A DNA stretch of 64,000 nucleotides, from assembly GCF_019042245.1 (NCBI RefSeq), contig NZ_JAHQCX010000015.1:62001-126000 (forward strand), in the 5' to 3' direction. Each line of letters begins with the position of its first letter. Position 1 is the stretch's first letter. Source of the DNA: Diplocloster modestus. GTDB taxonomy: Bacteria > Bacillota > Clostridia > Lachnospirales > Lachnospiraceae. Shown piece by piece: positions 18,938 through 26,002 of this stretch. Below the pieces are notes generated by a model, which searched no databases, had not been told where the DNA came from, and saw only the letters and a program-made list of their open reading frames with translations. Both the position numbers and the translations under genes were made by a program.

Positions 18938-18966
18938 ATTATACCCTGAACCCCTTTCTATTTCAA
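18938..18966 (-). promoter_or_regulatory. Promoter of the purine permease
   Basis: TTGAAA (18961-18966), a 17-nt spacer and a perfect TATAAT (18938-18943), read leftward, lie about 93 nt before the ATG. The leader is AT-rich, without an obvious aptamer fold. Confidence 0.8.
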
Positions 18967-19041
18967 GAATACCAGACGATTATTTATGGTTCCTTAACCT
19001 GGGGCATTTAGTCCACCGCGCGTTTTGGCGGGGCTGGTCGT

Positions 19042-19221
19042 TTACTCTTTCAGTGCTTTTTTCGTCAGCTTTTTCACTTGCTTTTTACACTTACCGCAGG
19101 CGCTGCCTGCTTTGGTGGCCTTTTTGACTTCCTTATAGCTGGAGGCTCCCTGTTCTACCGCTTTTAGAATGTCACCTTTAGTTAGTTTGCGGCAGGGACA
19201 GATTACCTTTTCTTTGTTCAT
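19042..19221 (-). CDS. Small Bfd-like [2Fe-2S] protein (59 aa)
   Basis: This short gene encodes 59 residues. Four cysteines (CPCRK near residues 8-10 and CGKC near 43-46) and the helical middle match the [2Fe-2S] BFD domain of bacterioferritin-associated ferredoxins and NifU-like proteins. The rest is very lysine-rich. The ATG overlaps the ferritin stop as TAATG, implying translational coupling. Bfd proteins reduce ferritin iron cores to release Fe2+ (known for bacterioferritin), so this is probably the electron donor of the adjacent ferritin (inference). Confidence 0.85.
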   Translation of the reverse strand: MNKEKVICPCRKLTKGDILKAVEQGASSYKEVKKATKAGSACGKCKKQVKKLTKKALKE

Positions 19222-19733
19222 TACAGTACCAGTGAGGGAGCGGTGTATACGCGGGCGCTTAGTTCGTTGTCCAGCATATACAGACCTTTGGCGTCTCCTG
19301 CAAAAAGCTCGTACTTTTTGATCAGGTCTTCCGCGTTGGTCTCTTCTTCTCCCTGCTCCTTTACAAACCAGTCCAGGAACTGCATGGTACGGAAGTCTTT
19401 TGCCTGGTAGGCTTCATTATAGATCTCGTGGATCAGGCTGGTGACATATTGTTCGTGCTCCAGGCCATATTTTAAGGGGGCCAGGAAATTTGAGTATTCT
19501 TTGTGAGGGCTGCCGATTTCTGTGAATGTAACCTGATGGCCATTGTTTAACAAATATTTCCGGAACAGCATCGCGTGGTCCCGTTCTTCCTGGGCCTGGA
19601 TCTCGTACCAGTTGGCAAATCCTTTGAGTCCCTCATTTTCATAGTAATTGGCGAAATCCAAATAGAAATAAGCGGAGTAGAACTCTTTGTTAATCTGTGT
19701 GTTTAGTAATTGTGCTACTTTTTCTGCAAGCAT
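19221..19733 (-). CDS. ftnA: Ferritin
   Basis: This 170-residue non-heme ferritin has the expected four-helix pattern. Ferroxidase ligands are visible in NKEFYSAYFYLDFANYYENE, QAQEERDHAMLF and the EQGEEETNAEDLI helix. It oxidises Fe2+ and stores the mineral in a 24-mer shell in the cytoplasm. Length is normal for bacterial FtnA. The start follows AAAGGAGA. The coupled Bfd-like gene downstream suggests a store-and-release pair. Confidence 0.93.
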   Translation of the reverse strand: MLAEKVAQLLNTQINKEFYSAYFYLDFANYYENEGLKGFANWYEIQAQEERDHAMLFRKYLLNNGHQVTFTEIGSPHKEYSNFLAPLKYGLEHEQYVTSLIHEIYNEAYQAKDFRTMQFLDWFVKEQGEEETNAEDLIKKYELFAGDAKGLYMLDNELSARVYTAPSLVL

Positions 19734-19768
19734 TCTGCATTTCTCCTTTCGTTATTAAAGCTACTTTA

Positions 19769-19785
19769 GGCGTTTGCGAAACGCC
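19769..19785 (-). promoter_or_regulatory. Ferritin leader hairpin
   Basis: GGCGTTT and AAACGCC enclose 3 nt about 35 nt upstream of the ferritin ATG. A second small stem, GCCG-TATTTATG-CGGC, lies just beyond. They may stabilise or regulate the leader; no protein-binding consensus is recognised. Confidence 0.4.
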
Positions 19786-19899
19786 ACAAGCCGCATAAAT
19801 ACGGCATTGTTACTTCTATAAAACAAAACATCTCCTCAACGGATTGTGGTAAAATAGAGTTGTTCAGAAATCATTTAACCATCCGCCGTAAAGGAGATG

Positions 19900-20260
19900 T
19901 ACCTACATAATACCATATAGACAACTCACTTTGGCAGAAGTTTTTGATAATTACCAAATTAAATTTGATAATGACAAATATCAATTTCTTTCTCTACTTG
20001 ATCAGACCAGTGATCTCGATGAAATTGTTTCTGTTTCTTTTGTACTCATTTTTACGCTTCTACTGGAAGGCCCCGCAAACATCAGCTCTATCCTTTGTTA
20101 AAGGCTCTCTTTCTGAAGTTCTCTCAGGAATTACGTGATTTTTGTGGCTTTGATCTGGTTCCTGACTCCTCAAAATTCACTCGTTTCAAACAGGCACATC
20201 CGAAAATCTTTTCGAAGAGGCGCTGGGATTGCGTTTCAGAATCCGGTTCTTCCTGGTAAA
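19900..20260 (+). pseudogene. IS1182-like transposase remnant
   Basis: Two out-of-frame pieces read like the N-terminus of an IS1182-type transposase. The first runs through RQLTLAEVFDNYQIKFDNDK and FLSLLDQTSDLDEIV. The second, shifted, has LRDFCGFDLVPDSSKFTRFK. Frameshift and stops separate them and the rest of the gene is missing. The stretch 20260-20437 contains no recognisable gene. Confidence 0.7.
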
Positions 20261-20437
20261 TAATTTCTGTTCTAGAATCTCATGCTCCGTAATACGGCAT
20301 ACGATTCTCTCTGATTCTCTAATTCCACTGGGGGTCAGCCCTGAGGTAGCGGCTGAAGATGCCTGCCGGATCGAACATGTGATCAGTGCGGAAACTTCTT
20401 TCCATGAAATTTCCCTTCACATTCTATGAACATCGGC

Positions 20438-21088
20438 TCAAATTTGCTTTTCTCCAGAATTTATCATTGTTTTCAATATTTTAATCCACTCTGCTTCTCC
20501 TATGCCCTCGCTTAGCGACAATGAATATGAAAACTCAGCGTCTGTCCAGATTGCCATGGTATAGGTTTCACCGTTGCCCTTTAACGTGGCATTGATGTCA
20601 TTCACCGATATTTCGCCTGTCAATTCATAAGAATTGTAGTCACCACTTACATCATCAGACCCAATACCTTTACGAAAAACTGCTGTTTGATCATCATTTA
20701 TATAGATAATTTCAGCCAACTCCGCCCAATAAGCAGTATAAACAATATTCTTGGCTTCAAACGGCAGATTTCCCGGTTCGACCACTTCAAAGCCTACAGT
20801 TTCCGACAGTTCTTCGACAGAAGACACTTCGACAATATTGTTATTTTCACTAACAGGTGGCTCGTTAGTGATGTTCCGTAGATTAGGCAGGATCAATGTT
20901 CCGACAAGCATGACAGCAAGGCAAGCCGCAAGCATGGCGAAGCGTTTTATATTCGGAAAACGAATAATCTTCGCTTGCTTCTTTTCTGCAAAATCAATGT
21001 TTTCGATATTGCCCAAAATCCGACTTTGCATTTCAGGCGTAACTTCGATATGTTCCATTACTTCATCATACTTTCTATTCAAAGTCAT
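20438..21088 (-). CDS. Anti-sigma factor-like membrane protein
   Basis: This 216-residue protein has a cytoplasmic N-terminus (1-46), one membrane segment (about 49-70, rich in A, V, M and L) and an extracytoplasmic domain. AAAGGAGG precedes the ATG, and its start overlaps the sigma-factor gene by 14 nt, the usual layout of sigma/anti-sigma pairs. The outer domain ends in SGDYNSYELTGEI and AIWTDAEFSYSLSLS, which is closely echoed by the lipoprotein at 21757-22233. It probably holds the ECF sigma at the membrane until an envelope signal arrives (inference). Confidence 0.78.
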   Translation of the reverse strand: MTLNRKYDEVMEHIEVTPEMQSRILGNIENIDFAEKKQAKIIRFPNIKRFAMLAACLAVMLVGTLILPNLRNITNEPPVSENNNIVEVSSVEELSETVGFEVVEPGNLPFEAKNIVYTAYWAELAEIIYINDDQTAVFRKGIGSDDVSGDYNSYELTGEISVNDINATLKGNGETYTMAIWTDAEFSYSLSLSEGIGEAEWIKILKTMINSGEKQI

Positions 21089-21689
21089 ACGCCTCCTTTA
21101 ACACCGTTTTCAACTTCTCTCTGCCACGGGACAGATTGGAGCGGACAGTTGTTTCTTTCATCCCAAGTATTTTAGCAATCTGCGCTGTTGGATAGCCCTC
21201 GTAATAAAAAAGATGCACTACCTCACGGTAGTTGTCCGGCAAAGTTTTTACTGCCTCCCAGACAAATGAAAGGTCGTCCCGATTTTCGGCTACTAATTCC
21301 TCCATTAGTTCATCTGTCTGTCGGATAGCATTGTACTTGATACGGTTTTTGCTCAGGTTGGCAGCAACATGAAGAAGCCATGCCTTTTCATGTTCTTTTG
21401 CATTCAGCGCAGGAGACGTTCTAAGAAATTGGACAAGCGTATCCTGTAATACTTCTTCTGCATCATCTGTATTGTGAAGATAGGAGTAGGCCAGACGCAA
21501 AACGGCATTGCCATACTCGCTGAGCATTCGTTCTGCCTGGTGATTGATCCTTTCACGGCTGCTCTCTCTTGGCAAATCAGTTTCACTGCAGGCGTTTCCA
21601 AACAGTGTTACCGCAATAAAAGAAAATAGTTTTTTTAGTATGTCTATGAAAGACGGCAAGTATCTTTCTGCTACCAGGCAATATTCCAC
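21075..21689 (-). CDS. ECF-type RNA polymerase sigma factor
   Basis: This protein of about 204 residues has sigma region 2 (AERMLSEYGNAVLRLAYSYL, then DDAEEVLQDTL) and region 4 (LPDNYREVVHLFYYEG and AKILGMKETTVRSNLSRGR). It carries an unusual extension of about 50 residues before region 2, containing a hydrophobic patch (LFSFIAVTLFG). I favour a GTG start at 21689, 6 nt from AGGAGG (21696-21701). An ATG at 21707 lies upstream of that site. It is coupled to the anti-sigma gene downstream. Confidence 0.88.
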   Translation of the reverse strand: MEYCLVAERYLPSFIDILKKLFSFIAVTLFGNACSETDLPRESSRERINHQAERMLSEYGNAVLRLAYSYLHNTDDAEEVLQDTLVQFLRTSPALNAKEHEKAWLLHVAANLSKNRIKYNAIRQTDELMEELVAENRDDLSFVWEAVKTLPDNYREVVHLFYYEGYPTAQIAKILGMKETTVRSNLSRGREKLKTVLKEAYDFE

Positions 21690-21756
21690 ATCATCCCTCC
21701 TGTTCATGCTTCAAAGGACAGAACCTATGAGCCTGTCCTTTGAGTCATATGAAACC

Positions 21757-22233
21757 TTATTTTACGCCGTCCACAAGTGCCATCATATCAACCTGAGAAA
21801 GGGCATTCCCAACGCTGATAGAATAAGTATACTCGCCGTCTGTCCACACGGCAAGAGAAAACTGTCCGTCTGCACCTTTGAGGGTCACGCCATCCACAGT
21901 TTCGGTCTGTGCATACTCATTATAATCTCCGCTGATGTCCTCGTTACCAAGTGCCTTACGAATCAGCATATCAGAACCATCCTCGCCATAGAAAGCCTGA
22001 ATCATCTCGTTTTCAATCGCTTCCAGTTTGTCAGCGGTTTTAGGCAGGATCAGATCAAAGCCAGCCATTTCTTCGGCAGCATCCATTGTGTCGCAAGGCT
22101 GAAAGGGGTTGGCCGGCTGTACTGCACCGGGCTTGCTGTTATCGGCTGCGGGATTGTTATTGCTACCGCAGGCGACAAGAGAAAGTGCTAAAGTGGTGCC
22201 CAAGATAAGGGAAAAAATTGTTTTAAGTTTCAT
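21757..22233 (-). CDS. Lipoprotein paralogous to the anti-sigma outer domain
   Basis: This 158-residue protein has a lipoprotein signal with lipobox LVAC (Cys22). Its mature domain contains LGNEDISGDYNEYAQTETV and LAVWTDGEYTYSISVG, matching the anti-sigma protein's outer domain in the same order. It lies 67 nt upstream of the sigma gene and in the same direction. AGGAGG precedes the ATG. I infer an envelope-anchored sensor or decoy acting with the sigma/anti-sigma pair. The function is unproven. Confidence 0.8.
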   Translation of the reverse strand: MKLKTIFSLILGTTLALSLVACGSNNNPAADNSKPGAVQPANPFQPCDTMDAAEEMAGFDLILPKTADKLEAIENEMIQAFYGEDGSDMLIRKALGNEDISGDYNEYAQTETVDGVTLKGADGQFSLAVWTDGEYTYSISVGNALSQVDMMALVDGVK

Positions 22234-22319
22234 GTTTAAGTCCTCCTGATTATTATATAATTTTGAGTGGTGTTTTTGCCTCTCTGCTCTATATACAACT
22301 GGGAGGAACGAAATGTTGC

Positions 22320-22506
22320 AATGGTTTCTAAAAATTAGTTCAGATCCATCTATAGCCAAAAGTCGAAATCCTTTATAGGTTGAGCAAGGATTACAACGAG
22401 AATTGAATTCATGAAGTAAAAATTCCAAAGTTTCTGGAAGTAATTTATTTCCAGGCTGAACAAATGCAGAAACTGAGGAAATATCTTGTGCACATTGAAA
22501 ACCCAC
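22320..22506 (-). pseudogene. IS4-family transposase fragment
   Basis: About 62 codons read PGNKLLPETLEFLLHEFNS and TYKGFRLLAIDGSELIF, a stretch typical of IS4-family transposases around the first catalytic aspartate. Both the N-terminal and C-terminal parts are gone. It sits just upstream of the lipoprotein gene and marks a former insertion at the edge of the signalling island. The rest of 22507-22632 shows no gene. Confidence 0.65.
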
Positions 22507-22632
22507 TGTTTGCCAACTGAATTTAAAATATTACAAAAAAACACAGGGTACAGCTTTAACTCATACTCTGCGTTTTTTCTGCTATGCGTTTTTTCTGCTA
22601 TGCCTCTAACGCCTTGGCTTAATGGCATTGGT

Positions 22633-25600
22633 TCATACAATTTTGCTGTTTACCAGTCGCTTTAACTCCTGAGTCAAAACTGAAACGTCGATGGGCTTCG
22701 CAATATATCCATTCATACCCACTGCGAAAGCCTGCTGTCTATCCTCCTCAAAAGCGTTGGCCGTCATGGCAAGGATAGGTACATCGGCCGCATCGGGCCG
22801 ATCCAGCCTGCGAATAGCCTGCGTGGCTGCCAGTCCGTCCATAACCGGCATGCGGATATCCATCAGTACCGCCTGGAAATGATTCGCCGGCGCCGCGGCG
22901 AAAAGATCCACCGCCTGCTGCCCATCCTCGGCGGTAACGACTTCCATGCCGTAGATTTCCAAAATCGACTTGGCAATCTCCATATTCAGCGCATTGTCCT
23001 CAACCAGCAAAATTCTGTGTCCGGCCAACGGATTCGCCTGCACGATCTGTTTAGGGGATTGACTGCCAAAACGCAGCGCGGAGAAAGTGTCGCAGATCGT
23101 GGAGAAAAACAGGGGTTTGGAAATAAAGCTGTTGGCCCCGGCCGCCCTGGCCTCATCCTCGATGCTTCTCCAATCGTAAGCGGAGATGACAATAATTGTG
23201 GTTTCCGGACCCACAATCGTCCTAATCCGGCGCGTGGTTTCAATACCGTCCATATCCGGCATCTTCCAGTCGATCATGGCGATGTCATAGTGCCTGCCCT
23301 GGGCAGCCACGGCACGGACTTCCTCCACTGCTTTCCGGCCGGAATCCACCCATACGGTATGGGCGCCGATCTGATCCAAAATCGCAGCGCTTTGTTCTCC
23401 CACCAGTTTATCGTCATCTACCACCAGCACCTCGATCCCCCGCATCAAAGAGGCGTTCTTCCGCCGCCGTTCCACCTCCTGATCGTCCTCCACACGGCCC
23501 AGCGGAATGGAAACGGTAAATGTAGAACCTTTGCCTTTGACGCTGCTGATCTCTACGGTGCCGCCCATGAACTGAACCAGATTGTGCACAATGGAAAGGC
23601 CGAGACCGCTGCCCACCTTGTTGCGGGCAAGACTGGAATCCTCCTGCTCAAAGGGCTGGAAGATCCGCTCCAAAAATTCCCTGGACATTCCAATGCCGGT
23701 GTCCGAAACGATGAAAGTCAGGTAGGAATAGCCATTTGTCCGGCTGCTTTCCTTTATATGAAGGGAGACCCTGCCGTCTCGGCGGGTAAACTTGAGAGCA
23801 TTGGACAGCAGATTCATCAGGACTTGATTCAGCCGCAGAGCATCGCCCTTATAGATTCGCTCCAGCGGTTCCTCATGGGTCAGTTCAAATGAGATCCCAT
23901 GTTCTTCAAACTGCGGATACAGGATGGAACTTAGATCTTGCATCAGCTCTGAAAAGTCAAAGGGCTTTTTCTCGATTGCCATCTTTCCGGTTTCTATCTT
24001 GCTCATATCCAGCACATCGTTGATGAGGCTCAAGAGATACCGGGAGGAGGCGTCGATCTTTTGGAAGCAGTCCTGGATCCGCTGGGGATCGCCAGCCTTG
24101 AGTTGGCCGATGGTGCTCATACCAATGATGGCGTTCATGGGAGTTCGGATATCGTGGCTCATGCGGGACAGAAAATCGCTCTTTGCGTGGTTTGCCGCGT
24201 TGGCCGCCGCCAGCGCATCCCGAAGCAGCTGTTCCTGCCGGGACTGTTCCGCCCGCTGATCGTCCAGCACCTTGACCAGCATGATGCATAATTCATCGCT
24301 GCCAAAAGGGTTTTCCACGGAGATCAAGCAGAGGGATATCCAATGCTCTAAACCATTCACGTCTTTTGCCTGTATCTCGGTATAGAGTTCTTTCTCACCA
24401 CCGGCAAAGCGGTGCAGGACGGTTTGCCGGTCAAATGTCGCAGTGTAGTTCTGCCGGAATGAGGGAGAGAGATGCTCATTTGTTTCCCGGACCAGTTTGG
24501 AATAACTTCCGCCCGCCGGCAGTGTACTTTCCCTTCCATTTTCTACAATACACTGATAGGTGTCCTGGGTCAGATTCACACTGACAATCAGCGGATAGGC
24601 GGTCTGGATAGCTGTCTGGAGCAAACGGTTCTCCAAAAGCTGTGCCTGCTCCCGTTCCTGCTGAAGCAGATGGATGTTGGTCACATCGGTAAATACTGCC
24701 TGAATGACATCCTGACCGTTGGCGTTTAAGAGCCGCTCCATCACCACATTGATCCACACCTGGGTTCCATCCTGCCGGACGCTTTGTCGGGTATAGGTGG
24801 TTGGGCTGCCGTTTAGGACGAGGCTGTCCGCCACACCGCGGATATGCGCGCGCTCCTGCTCCAGAACGAGCTGGAACGGATCGGGCACCGCGGCGCGGTA
24901 AGCCGCCTCGCTCTCATATCCGTAAAATTCCCAGACCATCCGGTTCACGCTCACGATGGCATAAGGGGACTCTGGTTCAAACTGCAGGATTCCGCAGGGG
25001 ACCGTATTGTACAGCTGGGTTAAAAAGTGTGCCTGCTGCGCCGCCTCCTGGTTGGATTCCATGATCTGTTGTTCCCGAGCCTTTTTTTCCGAGATGTCGG
25101 AGATAAAGCAGTAGATCAGCTCTGTTCCCTGATCGGAGATGACCCGTTTGCCGAAATCCGCCACCCACAGCGTCCCGCCGTCTTTTTTCCGCACCCGGTA
25201 TTCCGTGCTGTAGGTGTCTTTCCTTTGCAGAGCAGCTTTTGTCTGCGCCAGCATTGCATCGTAATCTTCCGGAACCACGAAACCACGGACAGTGCCGCCG
25301 CAGGCCCGATACAGCTCGTTGGTGCCGGCATAATCCAACAGGTCACACAAACCGTCGCTGACCCACTCAATGGTAAAATCGTCATCCGCCTGGCAGGTGA
25401 GCATCCCGCCGGGCAGCTGAGTGAGCATCAGCTCGATTTGCCGCTCTCTCTCGGACAGAATGCCCTTCAGCCGCTCATAACCGTCGCGGGCCTCCTGGAT
25501 GGGGAACAGATCTCCCTCCCCAAATTCTTCCTGCATGGACATGGAGTTGTGGATATAGGTTGTTTCCAGCCCATGGGACGTTTCTCGAAAGATGAAAGTG

Positions 25601-25929
25601 CAGCGCTGGTGATAGCGCACATACATCTGCTGTCCCGGCCTGCTGGTGATCCAGCCAATCCCCTGGCACAGATAGATGCCGCCCCCCATATCCATGGTGT
25701 CGTAATGCTCCTCCGTCAGGTCGTAAGCGATCATCTCGCCGGCATTTCGGAAGGCGGCGGCCACGGCCTCGCGCCCGCGCGCACGCATTTCTTTCCCACC
25801 GCCCAACCATAAAACGTCGGGCGCGAGGGTAGAGATCAGGCATTCAACGTCGGAATCGCAGAAATAGCTGGTCAGTATCTTGCGGGCCAGGACTTCCGCC
25901 TCTTGGCATATTTGCTCTTTAGAATTCAC
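22633..25929 (-). CDS. Hybrid histidine kinase with N-terminal SnoaL-like domain
   Basis: This 1098-residue cytoplasmic-looking protein begins with a SnoaL/NTF2-like domain (about 10-145), an unusual sensor for a kinase. Two PAS domains follow (about 165-290 and 300-425), then a third sensor-like region (430-560). HisKA has H near 590 (MSHDIRTPMNA) and HATPase runs to about 820 (DTGIGMS, GSGLGLSIV). Two receivers follow, with D near 885 (IDWKMPDMDG) and D near 1022 (MDIRMPVMDG). Translation starts at GTG after GGAGG. I see no membrane segment. It is the last gene of the leftward signalling run, and the nearby Hpt protein is a likely relay partner. Confidence 0.88.
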   Translation of the reverse strand: MNSKEQICQEAEVLARKILTSYFCDSDVECLISTLAPDVLWLGGGKEMRARGREAVAAAFRNAGEMIAYDLTEEHYDTMDMGGGIYLCQGIGWITSRPGQQMYVRYHQRCTFIFRETSHGLETTYIHNSMSMQEEFGEGDLFPIQEARDGYERLKGILSERERQIELMLTQLPGGMLTCQADDDFTIEWVSDGLCDLLDYAGTNELYRACGGTVRGFVVPEDYDAMLAQTKAALQRKDTYSTEYRVRKKDGGTLWVADFGKRVISDQGTELIYCFISDISEKKAREQQIMESNQEAAQQAHFLTQLYNTVPCGILQFEPESPYAIVSVNRMVWEFYGYESEAAYRAAVPDPFQLVLEQERAHIRGVADSLVLNGSPTTYTRQSVRQDGTQVWINVVMERLLNANGQDVIQAVFTDVTNIHLLQQEREQAQLLENRLLQTAIQTAYPLIVSVNLTQDTYQCIVENGRESTLPAGGSYSKLVRETNEHLSPSFRQNYTATFDRQTVLHRFAGGEKELYTEIQAKDVNGLEHWISLCLISVENPFGSDELCIMLVKVLDDQRAEQSRQEQLLRDALAAANAANHAKSDFLSRMSHDIRTPMNAIIGMSTIGQLKAGDPQRIQDCFQKIDASSRYLLSLINDVLDMSKIETGKMAIEKKPFDFSELMQDLSSILYPQFEEHGISFELTHEEPLERIYKGDALRLNQVLMNLLSNALKFTRRDGRVSLHIKESSRTNGYSYLTFIVSDTGIGMSREFLERIFQPFEQEDSSLARNKVGSGLGLSIVHNLVQFMGGTVEISSVKGKGSTFTVSIPLGRVEDDQEVERRRKNASLMRGIEVLVVDDDKLVGEQSAAILDQIGAHTVWVDSGRKAVEEVRAVAAQGRHYDIAMIDWKMPDMDGIETTRRIRTIVGPETTIIVISAYDWRSIEDEARAAGANSFISKPLFFSTICDTFSALRFGSQSPKQIVQANPLAGHRILLVEDNALNMEIAKSILEIYGMEVVTAEDGQQAVDLFAAAPANHFQAVLMDIRMPVMDGLAATQAIRRLDRPDAADVPILAMTANAFEEDRQQAFAVGMNGYIAKPIDVSVLTQELKRLVNSKIV

Positions 25930-26002
25930 TTTTGCTTCCTCCTAAATGGGACGCAGACTCAGTGCGGAAGAATCCGGACCTGTATAGCCAGCCTCTCATG
26001 TT

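Noticed and set aside
18846-19041. Possible purine or xanthine riboswitch before the permease
   Set aside because: I looked for the conserved junction and loop bases of purine aptamers and did not see them; the leader after the TATAAT box is short and AT-rich.
20260-20437. Possible second gene fragment after the IS1182-like remnant
   Set aside because: A short frame reads GVSPEVAAEDACRIE but matches nothing I recognise and has no start signal.
22879-23892. A 337-codon frame on the plus strand opposite the first hybrid kinase
   Set aside because: It lies entirely opposite well-conserved kinase and receiver domains and has no recognisable family or good ribosome site.
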